Shown: piece after piece, positions 1 through 8,451 of the stretch
How the letters are laid out: every line of letters begins with the position of its first letter
How positions within the stretch are numbered: the stretch's first letter is position 1
Assembly (NCBI GenBank): GCA_900554545.1
Contig: USHW01000032.1
Location: forward strand, 1 to 24,491
Length of the DNA stretch: 24,491 bases
Direction: 5' to 3'
DNA from: an uncultured Prevotella sp.
GTDB taxonomy: Bacteria; Bacteroidota; Bacteroidia; Bacteroidales; Bacteroidaceae
Made by a program: the position numbers and the translations under genes
The notes under the pieces: generated by a model
The model's input: only the letters and a program-made list of their open reading frames with translations
What the model was told of the DNA's origin: nothing
Database searches by the model: none

Positions 1-32
1 CCTCCTTACTACTAAACAAAACCTAAAATAAA

Positions 33-1973
33 ATGAAAAAGATATTTTCAATAATAGCGCTTTCTGCCGGAGTTCTGGCCGCAACGTCATGCCAAGACTT
101 TCTTGACCAGACGTCGGAGTCTGAACTTAATTCCGACAAGGTGTATGGTTCGACTTACTATACCGGCCTGCGCGTGAACAAGATATATGGCGGGCTTACG
201 CAAGACCGTACATATTCACAGGATTTGGCCATCGTTTGGAACTTGAACAGTGATATAGAGCTTGTAGACGGTCTCGGCGACGATGCAACCAATACCACCA
301 GCGAGCGTGGAAACATGAACTACAACATCAGTCCCGCATGGTCGAAAATCAGCGGAGTATGGGATGCTATCTATGGCGTAATTGAGGATGCAAACCTCGT
401 GGTTGAAGGAATACGCACCAGCCCTCTTTTAACAGGCGGTGGCTCAGACCAAACAACCATGGAACGTTATCTTGGCGAGGCTATTACGCTGAGGGCTATG
501 TGCTATCTTGACCTCGTACGCTTTTTCGGCGACGTGCCGTTTAAGATGGAGTCGTCAAAGTCAGACCTTAGCAACGCATACCTCAGCAAGACCGACCGTG
601 ACGTAATCCTTGACTCTTTGATGAACGAGCTTGACGAAGCAATTGAATATCTACCTTGGGCTGACGAAGTGTCAGGTTACACAACAGAGCACATCACAAA
701 GGGCTACGCCCACGGACTGTTGGCACAAATCGCCATGACACGCGCCGGATATGCCATACGTGAACAGCATAAGGACGGATATGAGAAGGCTGCTTACTCT
801 GACGACACCTATCCGACAGAACGTCCTGGAGAGGCAGAGCGTACAGAATTGTATAAGAGGGCGCTGGAACATCTTTCCGCAATCATATCAAACGGTACGC
901 ACCAACTCAACCCGTCGTTTGAGAATCAGTGGTATCTCGTAAACCAGCTCACGCTTGATAAGACCTATCATGAGAACCTGTTTGAAATCCCGATGGGACG
1001 CAACGTTACTGGCGAGTTGGGTTATACCGTAGGCGTGCGTTTCAACGGCGTAACAACGGAATACGGCTACGGAAACTCTACAGGAAAACTTAAGCTTACT
1101 GCACCGTTGCTCTATTCTTACGATAAGAAGGATTTGCGCCGCGACGTCACCGTTGCTCCGTTTGAAATCAAGCAGGACGGCAACAATACCATAGAAAGTA
1201 TGTTGGGCAACGCTCCGTTTGGTCTCTACTGCGCAAAGTGGGACCCCAGGAAAATGTCTGAAGAGTGGCTTAGCGAGAACCTTGTTGCTACGGCAAAGCA
1301 CATGACGGGCGTCAACCCCGTGAAGATGCGTTACTCACAGGTTCTTCTGTATTATGCTGAAGTGCTCAACGAACTGGCCGGACCGCAAGGTTCGTATACA
1401 GGTGACGCCGGCATTACGGCTTTCGACGCACTGGCTCAGGTTCACCGCCGTGCATTTGAGAATGAGAGCGACGCCAACACCTTCCTCAACTCAATAACAA
1501 TGACGAAAGAGGGCTTGTTCGATGCTATCATGCAGGAGAACGCATGGGAGTTTGCAGGCGAAGGGTATCGCAAATGGGACCTTATCCGCTGGGGCAAGTT
1601 GTACGACAAAATCAACGAGTTCAAGCAGACTTATCTTGCAGAACTGGCTGACGGCACATATCAGGAGAAAGTGTACTACAACTACACCGACGATGCAAAG
1701 ACCAAGCTTGATATGTCAAGTATAACATGGTATGGCATACCTACTGGAAGTACGGAGGCTGACTATGCGGCAAGCACAGACTCGTTCGGCAAGTCTGTTG
1801 ACAAAGGTGACGGCAAATCTGACACGCAGAGAGATGTCAACCTCCCGTCAATATCAAGCGGACTTGTGGGCGACAATGTCACGGTGAAAAACCGCTACAT
1901 AATGCCTATTGCATCTACCACTATCTCCGCGTCTAACGGGCATTTGTACAACTCTTACGGTTACAGCAATTAA
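33..1973 (+). CDS. SusD/RagB-family glycan-binding outer-membrane lipoprotein
   Basis: This 646-residue protein is a SusD homologue, the surface lipoprotein that caps a SusC TonB-dependent porin and binds oligosaccharides for import. The N-terminus is a lipoprotein signal with cleavage before Cys20 (AATSC-Q), followed by the typical DFLDQTSESEL opening. The family's helical TPR-like fold is expected for the middle. The C-terminal SusD_RagB part contains the hallmark 'WEFAGEGYRKWDLIRWGK' around residues 508-525 and ends with the usual 'RYIMPI...NPxGYxN'-like closing (NRYIMPIAS...YGYSN). It lies 30 nt before the next lipoprotein gene on the same strand, so the two are probably co-transcribed. 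The partner susC should lie immediately left of the window. The 32 nt before the ATG are A-rich and carry no Shine-Dalgarno, normal for this phylum. The neighbours suggest a pectic ligand; the sequence alone does not show the substrate. Confidence 0.95.
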   Translation: MKKIFSIIALSAGVLAATSCQDFLDQTSESELNSDKVYGSTYYTGLRVNKIYGGLTQDRTYSQDLAIVWNLNSDIELVDGLGDDATNTTSERGNMNYNISPAWSKISGVWDAIYGVIEDANLVVEGIRTSPLLTGGGSDQTTMERYLGEAITLRAMCYLDLVRFFGDVPFKMESSKSDLSNAYLSKTDRDVILDSLMNELDEAIEYLPWADEVSGYTTEHITKGYAHGLLAQIAMTRAGYAIREQHKDGYEKAAYSDDTYPTERPGEAERTELYKRALEHLSAIISNGTHQLNPSFENQWYLVNQLTLDKTYHENLFEIPMGRNVTGELGYTVGVRFNGVTTEYGYGNSTGKLKLTAPLLYSYDKKDLRRDVTVAPFEIKQDGNNTIESMLGNAPFGLYCAKWDPRKMSEEWLSENLVATAKHMTGVNPVKMRYSQVLLYYAEVLNELAGPQGSYTGDAGITAFDALAQVHRRAFENESDANTFLNSITMTKEGLFDAIMQENAWEFAGEGYRKWDLIRWGKLYDKINEFKQTYLAELADGTYQEKVYYNYTDDAKTKLDMSSITWYGIPTGSTEADYAASTDSFGKSVDKGDGKSDTQRDVNLPSISSGLVGDNVTVKNRYIMPIASTTISASNGHLYNSYGYSN

Positions 1974-2003
1974 TGGCAACAACAACTTTAACAAGGTAAA
2001 ACA

Positions 2004-3701
2004 ATGAAACTAAAAAGCATATACGGTTTAGCCTTGGCGGCACTTGCAGCGGGAGCAGCTGTCACCGCGTGCACCGACGCCAACGACTGGGAAACCAATC
2101 CTGCATACGACAGGATGTTCGGCGTGAACAGCAATAAAATCTCTATTGAGACCGACCAGGAAGACCCTTCGTCAATAACGGTTACGTTCACACCTATTCA
2201 GGGGGCCGAATACTATGTGATGGAAGTGAGCACCGACAGCCTTTATGACGATGTGCCCATGGGCGGCGACAACGCTACGGTGTTCGGTGAGGACAAGACC
2301 ATTACCACTTCGCCCGCAAAACTGACGAACTTGCGTGAGGAAACCAATTATTTCATGCGAATAAAGACCATGTCGTCAACCTCGGCTGAGAGCCATTGGG
2401 TTTACTACAACATGGGCGAATCGTTCAAGACTCTCGGAATTATCTATGACGTTCCATCGTCAGACATACTTGAAAGCAGTGTTACGTTACGGTGGATAGC
2501 AGGGGCTGAGGTTACACACATTACTTATACAACTACGGTTGGCGAGCAGGAAGTAACCGAGACACGCACACTTACCGATGCGGAAATAGCAGCGTCTTCA
2601 TGCACCATAACCGGACTTGAGCAGAACAAGACTTACAAGTTTGCCATCTATAACAACGACGTACTCCGCGGTACCAAGACTGTCAAGACCGCTAAGGCCA
2701 TGCCTTGGGCTACAGTGCGCCAGGAACTCGGTGACGATGTTACGCAGATTGACCAGGAACTCATGGACATGCTTGCGCAGAAGGCTCTCGACATAATGGC
2801 GGCAGAAGGCAAAGACACTGCCAGCGTAACCATTGGTGTGCCGGCAGGCAAGATTTTGACACTTGGAACAGACGCTGAAGGTCTTGCAATTCCTGAAAAT
2901 GTGTCAGTGACATTCTTCGGTTTGGCTGGCGAAGTGCCGACTCTCCAAGTTTACAAGTCTTTAGACGTTGCAGGAAACCACGGATATGTAAGGTTTGAGC
3001 ACATCAATGTCGATGGTATGTATGACGGCGACGCAGGAGTAAAAGGCTGCGAATACGTTATCAATCAGGAAGCGGCTTGTTCTATAGATTCGTTGTCTTT
3101 CGTAGAGTGCAACATTTCCAATTTGAACAGCGCATTGGTTCGTATCAAATCTGGAGATTATAAGGAGATAAACAAGTTACGGATTGACAACTGTATTGTT
3201 ACGAACCATGCCGGGGCATATCAGTTCCTTTGCTTCGCTAAGGTTGACTTCAAGATAGACGATATTGAAATTACAAACTCGACGTTTAACAAGATTTGCC
3301 AGGGCAAGAAGACATTTATCGACTTAGAAAATTCAGCTTATAACACAAACATCAACGTTGAGGGCTGTACATTCTACAATCTTCTTGGAGACGGAGCATA
3401 TCTGATAAGTGCAAAAGGTGTTACAGGTAGCGTGAACGCAACATTCTTCAAAGTTCTGCTGGCCAAGACTTATACAGAAAAGGCAAGAGGATATCAGGGC
3501 GACAATATCACAATATCTGCGCCAAGCTCTTATTTGCTTTCAGACTTTGTCTTTGAAAAGAATGAGCTTGATATGTTTAATACATACAATGGTTCTTCTT
3601 CAGACGTATTCACTGACCCAGCATCAGGTGACTTCACTCTCAAGGTGAACGACCTTATCAGGGAGCAGGTTGGCGACCCGCGTTGGTACACAACTCAATA
3701 A
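2004..3701 (+). CDS. DUF4957/DUF5123-type lipoprotein with fibronectin-like repeats, PUL accessory glycan-binding protein
   Basis: This 565-residue surface lipoprotein has a signal peptide with lipobox VTAC (Cys23). Roughly residues 40-145 and 148-235 look like two fibronectin type III-like beta domains ('GAEYYVMEVSTDS', 'LREETNYFMRIKT', 'LEQNKTYKFAIYNND'). From about residue 280 onward it has the repetitive short strands of a right-handed beta-helix ('VRFEHINVDG', 'IEITNSTFNKIC', 'NINVEGCTFYNLL'), and it ends in 'GDPRWYTTQ'. This is the layout of the DUF4957/DUF5123 proteins that in Bacteroidetes often follow susD in pectin utilisation loci. No enzyme motif is visible, so I infer glycan binding at the cell surface rather than catalysis. 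It follows the SusD gene by 30 nt with an A-rich leader, and an intrinsic terminator follows the stop codon. The assignment rests on recalled family appearance, not on a search. Confidence 0.8.
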   Translation: MKLKSIYGLALAALAAGAAVTACTDANDWETNPAYDRMFGVNSNKISIETDQEDPSSITVTFTPIQGAEYYVMEVSTDSLYDDVPMGGDNATVFGEDKTITTSPAKLTNLREETNYFMRIKTMSSTSAESHWVYYNMGESFKTLGIIYDVPSSDILESSVTLRWIAGAEVTHITYTTTVGEQEVTETRTLTDAEIAASSCTITGLEQNKTYKFAIYNNDVLRGTKTVKTAKAMPWATVRQELGDDVTQIDQELMDMLAQKALDIMAAEGKDTASVTIGVPAGKILTLGTDAEGLAIPENVSVTFFGLAGEVPTLQVYKSLDVAGNHGYVRFEHINVDGMYDGDAGVKGCEYVINQEAACSIDSLSFVECNISNLNSALVRIKSGDYKEINKLRIDNCIVTNHAGAYQFLCFAKVDFKIDDIEITNSTFNKICQGKKTFIDLENSAYNTNINVEGCTFYNLLGDGAYLISAKGVTGSVNATFFKVLLAKTYTEKARGYQGDNITISAPSSYLLSDFVFEKNELDMFNTYNGSSSDVFTDPASGDFTLKVNDLIREQVGDPRWYTTQ

Positions 3702-3721
3702 TCACCTTATATATTGACATT

Positions 3722-3758
3722 AAAGAGGGGCAAGCATTGGCCCCTCTTTTTGTTTTTT
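3722..3758 (+). terminator. Intrinsic terminator of the SusD/DUF5123 operon
   Basis: A perfect 10-bp stem (AAAGAGGGGC, 3722-3731, with GCCCCTCTTT, 3740-3749) has an 8-nt loop and is followed by a T-rich tract (TTGTTTTTT). It starts 20 nt after the lipoprotein stop codon and separates this operon from the Rpn gene. Confidence 0.9.
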
Positions 3759-3770
3759 CATGCTAACCGT

Positions 3771-3801
3771 TTTGCCTGTAAGCATATTTTCGTTATCTTT
3801 G
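3771..3801 (+). promoter_or_regulatory. Bacteroidetes-type promoter of the Rpn-family gene
   Basis: TTTG at 3771-3774, then exactly 19 nt, then TATCTTTG at 3794-3801: a full match to the -33/-7 consensus of the phylum's primary sigma factor. The transcript should start near 3808, leaving a leader of only about 20 nt that is mostly ribosome binding site. Confidence 0.85.
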
Positions 3802-3814
3802 CCCACACAACCAT

Positions 3815-3821
3815 AAGGAGG
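3815..3821 (+). promoter_or_regulatory. Strong Shine-Dalgarno AAGGAGG before the Rpn-family gene
   Basis: AAGGAGG lies 7 nt before the ATG at 3829. It fixes the start: an earlier ATG at 3824 is followed at once by AAA TGA. Most genes in this window have A-rich leaders with no such motif, so this is unusual locally. Confidence 0.8.
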
Positions 3822-3828
3822 ATATGAA

Positions 3829-4782
3829 ATGAAAGACAATCTGATACGTTTCGACTGGGCGATGAAACGCCTGCTGCGCGACAAGAGCAATTACGTGGTG
3901 TTGGAGGGCTTCCTCTCCACGCTGCTCGGCGAAGACCTGCGCATCTGCCGCTTCCTCGAAAGCGAGGGCAACCAGGAGGACGCCACCGACAAGTTTAACC
4001 GCGCCGATATGCTTGTGGAGGACACCAACGGCAAGCTGCTAATCATCGAGGTGCAGAACAACCGTGAGCTTGATTACTTCCACCGTATGCTCTACGGCGT
4101 GTCGAAGACCATATCTGAGTATATCAACCTTGGTGACGACTATGACAAGGTTCGCAAGGTGTACTCTATCAACATAGTGTACTTCGACCTCGGCCAGGGA
4201 AAGGACTATGTTTACCACGGCAAGACGGAGTTTCGCGGCCTGCACGATAAGGACGACATCCTGCAGCTGTCCGTTCGCCAGCGTGAGATATTCATTGGCA
4301 AGGATGCAGGCGACATCTTCCCCGAATATTACGTGTTGCGCGTCAACGATTTTGACAAGGTGGCGCGCACACCGCTTGACGAGTGGGTGAAGTTTCTCAA
4401 GACTGGCGAAATAGATGCCTCGGCCACGGCCAAGGGACTGCCCGAGGCGCGTGAACGCCTGCGCATAGACGCCCTTCCCGACCGTGAAAAGCATGCTTAC
4501 TACCGCGACATGGAGGCTTTGCGCTATCAGCGCAGCGTAATCAAGACCGGCTGGGACGAGGGACACGCCGATGGGCTTGCGGAAGGTAGAGCGGAAGGCA
4601 GAGCTGAGGGTCGGGCAGAAGGCAAAGCCGAAGGTCGGGCGGAAGGACTTGCCGAAGGGCGGGTCGAAGGTATGGTTGAAAACGCCAAAGAGGTGGCGCG
4701 GAAGATGAAAGCCTTGGGTTTGCCTGTTGAGACGATAGCACAATGCACCAACCTGTCGGAGGATGAAATTGCAAGCCTTTAG
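3829..4782 (+). CDS. Rpn-family PD-(D/E)XK nuclease (recombination-promoting nuclease / 'transposase-like')
   Basis: This 317-residue protein matches the PD-(D/E)XK nuclease family whose Rpn members are DNA endonucleases linked to recombination and, more recently, phage defence. The likely active site is Asp60 followed by Glu74-Val-Gln76 ('ADMLVED...LLIIEVQ'), the D...ExQ variant of the motif. 'YFHRMLYGVSKTI' follows, as in relatives. Residues 251-282 are eight tetrapeptides of the AEGR type (AEGR x3, AEGK, AEGR, AEGL, AEGR, VEGM), preceded by 'HADGLAEG'. After them comes a helical end ('AKEVARKMKALGLPVETIAQCTNLSEDEIASL') that resembles the variable C-terminal module of these proteins. It stands alone between two terminators with its own promoter and Shine-Dalgarno. 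Nothing ties it to the glycan genes, so it may be a separate acquisition. Family membership is fairly certain; the biological role is not. Confidence 0.85.
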   Translation: MKDNLIRFDWAMKRLLRDKSNYVVLEGFLSTLLGEDLRICRFLESEGNQEDATDKFNRADMLVEDTNGKLLIIEVQNNRELDYFHRMLYGVSKTISEYINLGDDYDKVRKVYSINIVYFDLGQGKDYVYHGKTEFRGLHDKDDILQLSVRQREIFIGKDAGDIFPEYYVLRVNDFDKVARTPLDEWVKFLKTGEIDASATAKGLPEARERLRIDALPDREKHAYYRDMEALRYQRSVIKTGWDEGHADGLAEGRAEGRAEGRAEGKAEGRAEGLAEGRVEGMVENAKEVARKMKALGLPVETIAQCTNLSEDEIASL

Positions 4783-4865
4783 TTTTTGCATTCTGTATGG
4801 ATGCAGGATGCGGCATATTGGTTTGCAAAATGCTGTAACTGGCGCGGTAAAGTGCGGCAATTTAT

Positions 4866-4902
4866 AAAGCAAAAGGGCATGTTTTACATGCCCTTTTGCT
4901 TT
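4866..4902 (+). terminator. Intrinsic terminator downstream of the Rpn-family gene
   Basis: A perfect 17-bp stem (4866-4882 with 4886-4902) has a TTT loop and is followed by a T-rich stretch (GTTTATAATTTTTGTTTTT). The arms contain GCAAAAGGGCATG, which resembles the core of the dispersed 22-nt repeat family in this window, so it may be a relic half of such an element. Confidence 0.85.
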
Positions 4903-5117
4903 GTTTATAATTTTTGTTTTTCGCTGTCACACTGTCATCAAGGTTGTAATACATTGCAATACAGCGATTTACAATGTGACAAACGAACATGGTCAACAAT
5001 CCCCTCTTTTATCATTGCCACGCCTGTTGTCATACTATAAGTCGTTGACACACAGAGGGCGTCATGCCGTGTAACGGTGTGACAGTAGAAATACAAACTT
5101 TTTACGCATGCGTTTTC
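4903..5117. other. Gene-free stretch with clustered TGTGACA-like motifs
   Basis: Together with the terminator before it, the stretch 4783-5117 holds no convincing gene. It carries a 9-bp inverted pair, CTGTCACAC (4924-4932) and GTGTGACAG (5077-5085), 144 nt apart. Between them are similar motifs (TGTCATC at 4933, AATGTGAC at 4973-4980, TTGACACAC at 5045). The function is unknown. It lies at the 3' ends of two convergent genes. Confidence 0.4.
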
Positions 5118-7691
5118 TCACATGTTTATTGCCAACTTCTTTAGGTCTTTGTCCATGCTTGATGTGCCAACAAGTACTTCATACTTGCCAGGTTTTACGC
5201 GCATGGTGTTTGTTTCTGCGTCCCACCATTCGAATGCATGGCGCGGCAAGTCTATTGTCACCGTTTTTGTTTCCCCTGCTTTCAGTTCTACGCGTGTGTA
5301 GCCGCGGAGTGTCTTTATCGGGCCTTCAGCGTCAGCCGGGTTCCGGAGGTAAGCTTGTATGGTCTCCGTGCCGTCGCGTTTGCCTGTGTTGGTAACGCTT
5401 ATGGTTATTTTCCCTGTCGCCTTGTCGTATGACGGTGTGCCTGTTGTGAATGTAGTGTAGCTTAGTCCGTAACCGAAATGGAATAGCGGTGTGCCGCGGA
5501 AGTAGCGGTATGTGCGGTTTGTCATGCGGTAGTCGTCGAACGGAGGCAGTTGGCTGTCGTCCTTATAGAATGTTACGGGCAACTTTCCGCCGGGGTTGTA
5601 GTCACCGAAGAGTACGTCGGCCACGGCGTGTCCGCCTTGCTCGCCGGGGTACCATGCTTGCAGGATTGCGTCGCATGTCTCAAGTTCGGGTGTCAGTGCT
5701 ACGGCGCTGCCGCTGCAGTTTACAAGCACCACCTTCTTTCCTGCCTCGTGCAGGGCTTTCAGTATTTCGCGTTGAGCCGCGGGCAGTTCTATGCTTGTAC
5801 GGTCGCCGTTGTCGAAGCCGGGTTCTGAAACCTTTGCTTCTTCGCGTTCAAGGTCTGGCGATATGCCGCCTACGAATATTACCGTCTCCACGTCTTTCGC
5901 CCTCTCTGCAATCTCGCTTGCCGTGACGTTGTGTACGGATGCTATGTCGAGGCTCAGTACGGCTTCGTTCTTAAGCTGCATGTAGTCAAACTGTATGTCG
6001 TAGCGCTGTCCTTTCTTTACGTTCAGCTTGGTCTTGTTTTTGCGCAGGCGGTCGGCCTTCCATCTGTTTATGATTGTGTCGCCGTTCACAATCATCCTGA
6101 AACCGTCGTCATTGCTGCGCGTGATGTCGAGCGTCTCGTCTTTTTCGGCGGTGAACGTGCCGTTCATGCTGAGTGTGAAGTTGCTCAGGTTGACGCCCGG
6201 AGCGAATGCCGTGTTGCCGCCATTGTCAAAGTGTATTGGCGTGGCGTATGTCGTTTCATAAACCGGTTTGCCCTCCATCTTGGTGTTGTTCCAGAAGCGT
6301 GCGCTTACGCCGGGTTGGCCGCTGGCGGTTTTCAGTCGTGAAAAGATGCTTTCGCTTTCGGTCAATTGGGTTATCTCGCATCCCTTGGCGAACCTTACGC
6401 CATTGCCGATTTTGGCTTGTATGCCTTCGAGTATGGTTACCGAATGGGTCGGCTGGCCGTAGTATATGCCCCACAGCATCAGTGAGTCGGCCGCGTTGGG
6501 GCCTATCACCATTATTTTGCTTGCATCTTTTTCCAACGGCAGGGTATTGTTCCTGTTATGCAGTAATACCATCTGTTCGCGTGCCATCTGCAGTGCCAGT
6601 TCCTTGTGTTCCTTGCAGGCGATGACGCTTTCGGGTATTTTTGTCCATGGCACAAGCTCGTCGGGGTCGAAGTCGCCAAGTTCGAAACGCGCTTCAAGCA
6701 GACGCACTACGCTCTTGTTGATTTGCTCTTCGGTTATTTGTCCGGCCTTCACCGCATCGGGAAGGTGGCGGTATTCGCTTCCGCACTCCACGTCGGTGCC
6801 GCTTATAACGGCCTTGGCCGATGCCGCCGCCGCGTCTTCAGACACTCCGTGAGCGCCAGGTTCCCAAAAGTCGCTTATTGCTCCGCAGTCGCTTACCACA
6901 AGCCCTTTGAAGCCCCATTCGTCGCGTAATATTTGTTGTAGCAGGCGGTTGCTGCCGCAGCACGGGTCGCCGTCGATGCGCTGGTAGGCGCACATCACCT
7001 CTTTCACTCCGCCTTGCTGCACGAGGTCGCGGAATGCTGGCAGGTAAGTCTCCCAAAGGTCGCGCGGCGGCAGGTTTTCTATGTTGAAGCTGTGGCGCGT
7101 CTTTTCCGGACCGCTGTGTACTGCGAAATGCTTGGCGCAGGCCAGCAGCTTGATGTATTTCCCGTTTGCAGGGCCTTGCAGTCCGCGCACTACGGCCTGT
7201 CCCATGCGCGAGTTCATGTACGGGTCCTCGCCGTAAGTCTCTTGTCCGCGTCCCCATCTCGGGTCGCGGAATATGTTTATGTTGGGTGTCCAGAATGACA
7301 GTCCCTGGTAAGTGCCTATATCTCCCTTGCGGCGTTGTGCGGTGTTCTTTGCGCGCGCCTCGTCGCTTACTGCGGTGAAAACACGCTCTATTAGCGCGTC
7401 GTCGAATGATGCGGCCATGCCTATGCACGAGGGGAACACCGTGCTTATGCCGTTGCGTCCTACGCCGTGCAGCGCCTCGCTCCACCATGCGAACTGCGGA
7501 ATGCCCAACCGTGGAATAGCCTTTGAGTTGTTCATCATCACGGCGGCTTTTTCTTCAAGCGTCATGCGCGAGCATAGGTCTACGGCACGTTCGTGAGCCG
7601 ACAGTTCCGGGTTCTTGTATGGCGGTGTCTGTGCAGCTGCGCAAAGTGTGCAGGCGAAGGCCAGCGTGACTACAATGGTTCTTTTTTTCAT
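5118..7691 (-). CDS. Secreted GH3 beta-glycosidase with inserted PA14 domain (beta-xylosidase/beta-glucosidase type)
   Basis: This 857-residue exo-acting beta-glycosidase would release terminal sugars from oligosaccharides in the periplasm. A Sec signal peptide (residues 1-20, CAAAQ) precedes the GH3 TIM barrel (about 30-345), with 'RDPRWGRGQETYGEDP' (142-157), 'KHFAVHSGPEKTRH' (187-200) and 'GLVVSDCGAI', in which Asp268 is the expected nucleophile. The alpha/beta sandwich (about 370-690) is interrupted by a PA14-like insertion at about 456-585 ('DDGFRMIVNGDTIINRW'). The C-terminal FnIII-like domain (about 745-855) ends 'VLVGTSSMDKDL'. The 'HSGPEKTRHSF' and 'NLPPRDLWETYLPAFR' segments resemble Bacteroidetes GH3 beta-xylosidases more than plain glucosidases, but specificity cannot be read securely. 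It is read leftwards from its own promoter, convergent with the Rpn gene. It probably belongs functionally to the pectin/hemicellulose genes nearby. Confidence 0.92.
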   Translation of the reverse strand: MKKRTIVVTLAFACTLCAAAQTPPYKNPELSAHERAVDLCSRMTLEEKAAVMMNNSKAIPRLGIPQFAWWSEALHGVGRNGISTVFPSCIGMAASFDDALIERVFTAVSDEARAKNTAQRRKGDIGTYQGLSFWTPNINIFRDPRWGRGQETYGEDPYMNSRMGQAVVRGLQGPANGKYIKLLACAKHFAVHSGPEKTRHSFNIENLPPRDLWETYLPAFRDLVQQGGVKEVMCAYQRIDGDPCCGSNRLLQQILRDEWGFKGLVVSDCGAISDFWEPGAHGVSEDAAAASAKAVISGTDVECGSEYRHLPDAVKAGQITEEQINKSVVRLLEARFELGDFDPDELVPWTKIPESVIACKEHKELALQMAREQMVLLHNRNNTLPLEKDASKIMVIGPNAADSLMLWGIYYGQPTHSVTILEGIQAKIGNGVRFAKGCEITQLTESESIFSRLKTASGQPGVSARFWNNTKMEGKPVYETTYATPIHFDNGGNTAFAPGVNLSNFTLSMNGTFTAEKDETLDITRSNDDGFRMIVNGDTIINRWKADRLRKNKTKLNVKKGQRYDIQFDYMQLKNEAVLSLDIASVHNVTASEIAERAKDVETVIFVGGISPDLEREEAKVSEPGFDNGDRTSIELPAAQREILKALHEAGKKVVLVNCSGSAVALTPELETCDAILQAWYPGEQGGHAVADVLFGDYNPGGKLPVTFYKDDSQLPPFDDYRMTNRTYRYFRGTPLFHFGYGLSYTTFTTGTPSYDKATGKITISVTNTGKRDGTETIQAYLRNPADAEGPIKTLRGYTRVELKAGETKTVTIDLPRHAFEWWDAETNTMRVKPGKYEVLVGTSSMDKDLKKLAINM

Positions 7692-7747
7692 GCTGAATGC
7701 TGAAGTTTTAAGGTTAAGATGATAAATTGATGTTTTTTTAATATCTG

Positions 7748-7755
7748 CAAAGATA
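7748..7755 (-). promoter_or_regulatory. Probable -7 element of the GH3 gene
   Basis: On the minus strand TATCTTTG lies about 57 nt upstream of the ATG. The -33 region at the right distance reads only TTTT (7775-7778), and a TTTG (7770-7773) is too close (14 nt), so only the -7 half is convincing. Confidence 0.5.
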
Positions 7756-8099
7756 TGGATTTATTCCGTCAAATAAAAACATTTTGTGTGATATTCGGCA
7801 TAAATACATGTGAGTTTGCCATGATTGTGTGCTAATATGTGAGGGTGTATCCTGATAGTTTGGTACATCAGGCTTTATGCCGTTCTTGGATACGGAAATG
7901 TGTAATGGCGCTTTTCCGCTTTTCCTTTCTCACAGTTTTATTTCATTTTTCATCTTTTTCCATGTGCATGGCGCAGTAAATGCGAAGCATAAGATTACCG
8001 CTTGGGCAATAAGTTCTTTATGTGTAAAGAAAGGGAATAGGCTACGTTTATGTGGCTTGGGTGTAATTTGAATACAACGGGTGTGCCGGGCGAAAATGT

Positions 8100-8220
8100 G
8101 AAAGACCATGTTTTACTCTGCAAAATGCCGCATTTTGCAGAGTAAAATGCCATCAATTGCACTGTAAAAGATGGCATATTGCAAAGCGATGGCTAACAAG
8201 CTGGCAGTCAATATGTTACA
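8100..8220 (+). repeat. Dispersed repeat element, copy A: four 22-nt units plus tail
   Basis: Units lie at 8100-8121, 8122-8143, 8144-8165 and 8166-8187, with no spacers. The tail (8188-8220) begins GATGGCTAAC and ends ATATGTTAC. It matches the tails of the other copies at its start and end but appears to carry about 13 extra nt in the middle. Units 1-2 contain a perfect 17-bp palindrome (8111-8127 with 8131-8147, loop CCG); units 3-4 pair through ATGCCATC/GATGGCAT. It has the same orientation as copy C. Confidence 0.8.
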
Positions 8221-8369
8221 TCTTGCTTGGCAGCGGCTTCCCGTTAGGTGCGTAAACGACGTGTACGGGACTGGCAGACGAGAGGCCTGCGCCATGTTGG
8301 GCAGCCTCGTTTGATGCTCTCTTTTTATTATTCCCTAATACATCTTAACCGAATTTTAACCCGAAAACG

Positions 8370-8400
8370 TTTTACCGTTAAAACAAAACCATTATATTTG
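8370..8400 (+). promoter_or_regulatory. Promoter of the 8452 secreted-protein gene
   Basis: TTTA (8370-8373), 19 nt, then TATATTTG (8393-8400): the phylum consensus with one mismatch in the -33 box. The predicted start is near 8407, giving a leader of about 45 nt that is A-rich and lacks a Shine-Dalgarno. Confidence 0.75.
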
Positions 8401-8451
8401 CAGAAATAAATGTGACTAATTCTCAAATTAATAACTAAAAAAATTACGACT

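Larger units (their letters stand above)
7692..8451. other. 760-nt divergent intergenic region
   Basis: The region holds the GH3 promoter on the left, the promoter of the 8452 gene on the right (8370-8400) and repeat element A (8100-8220). Between element A and the right promoter, 8282-8290 and 8301-8308 form a bulged GC-rich stem (GAGGCCTGC with GCAGCCTC) followed by CTCTCTTTTT, a possible plus-strand transcript end. The 7,780-8,095 part is AT-rich, and I see no convincing gene in it. Short open frames crossing element A are products of the repeat and are not believable as proteins. Confidence 0.6.

Noticed and set aside
4039..4872. 277-codon open frame on the minus strand
   Set aside because: It is antisense to the Rpn-family gene and runs into its terminator; it is a by-product of the GC-rich codon pattern.
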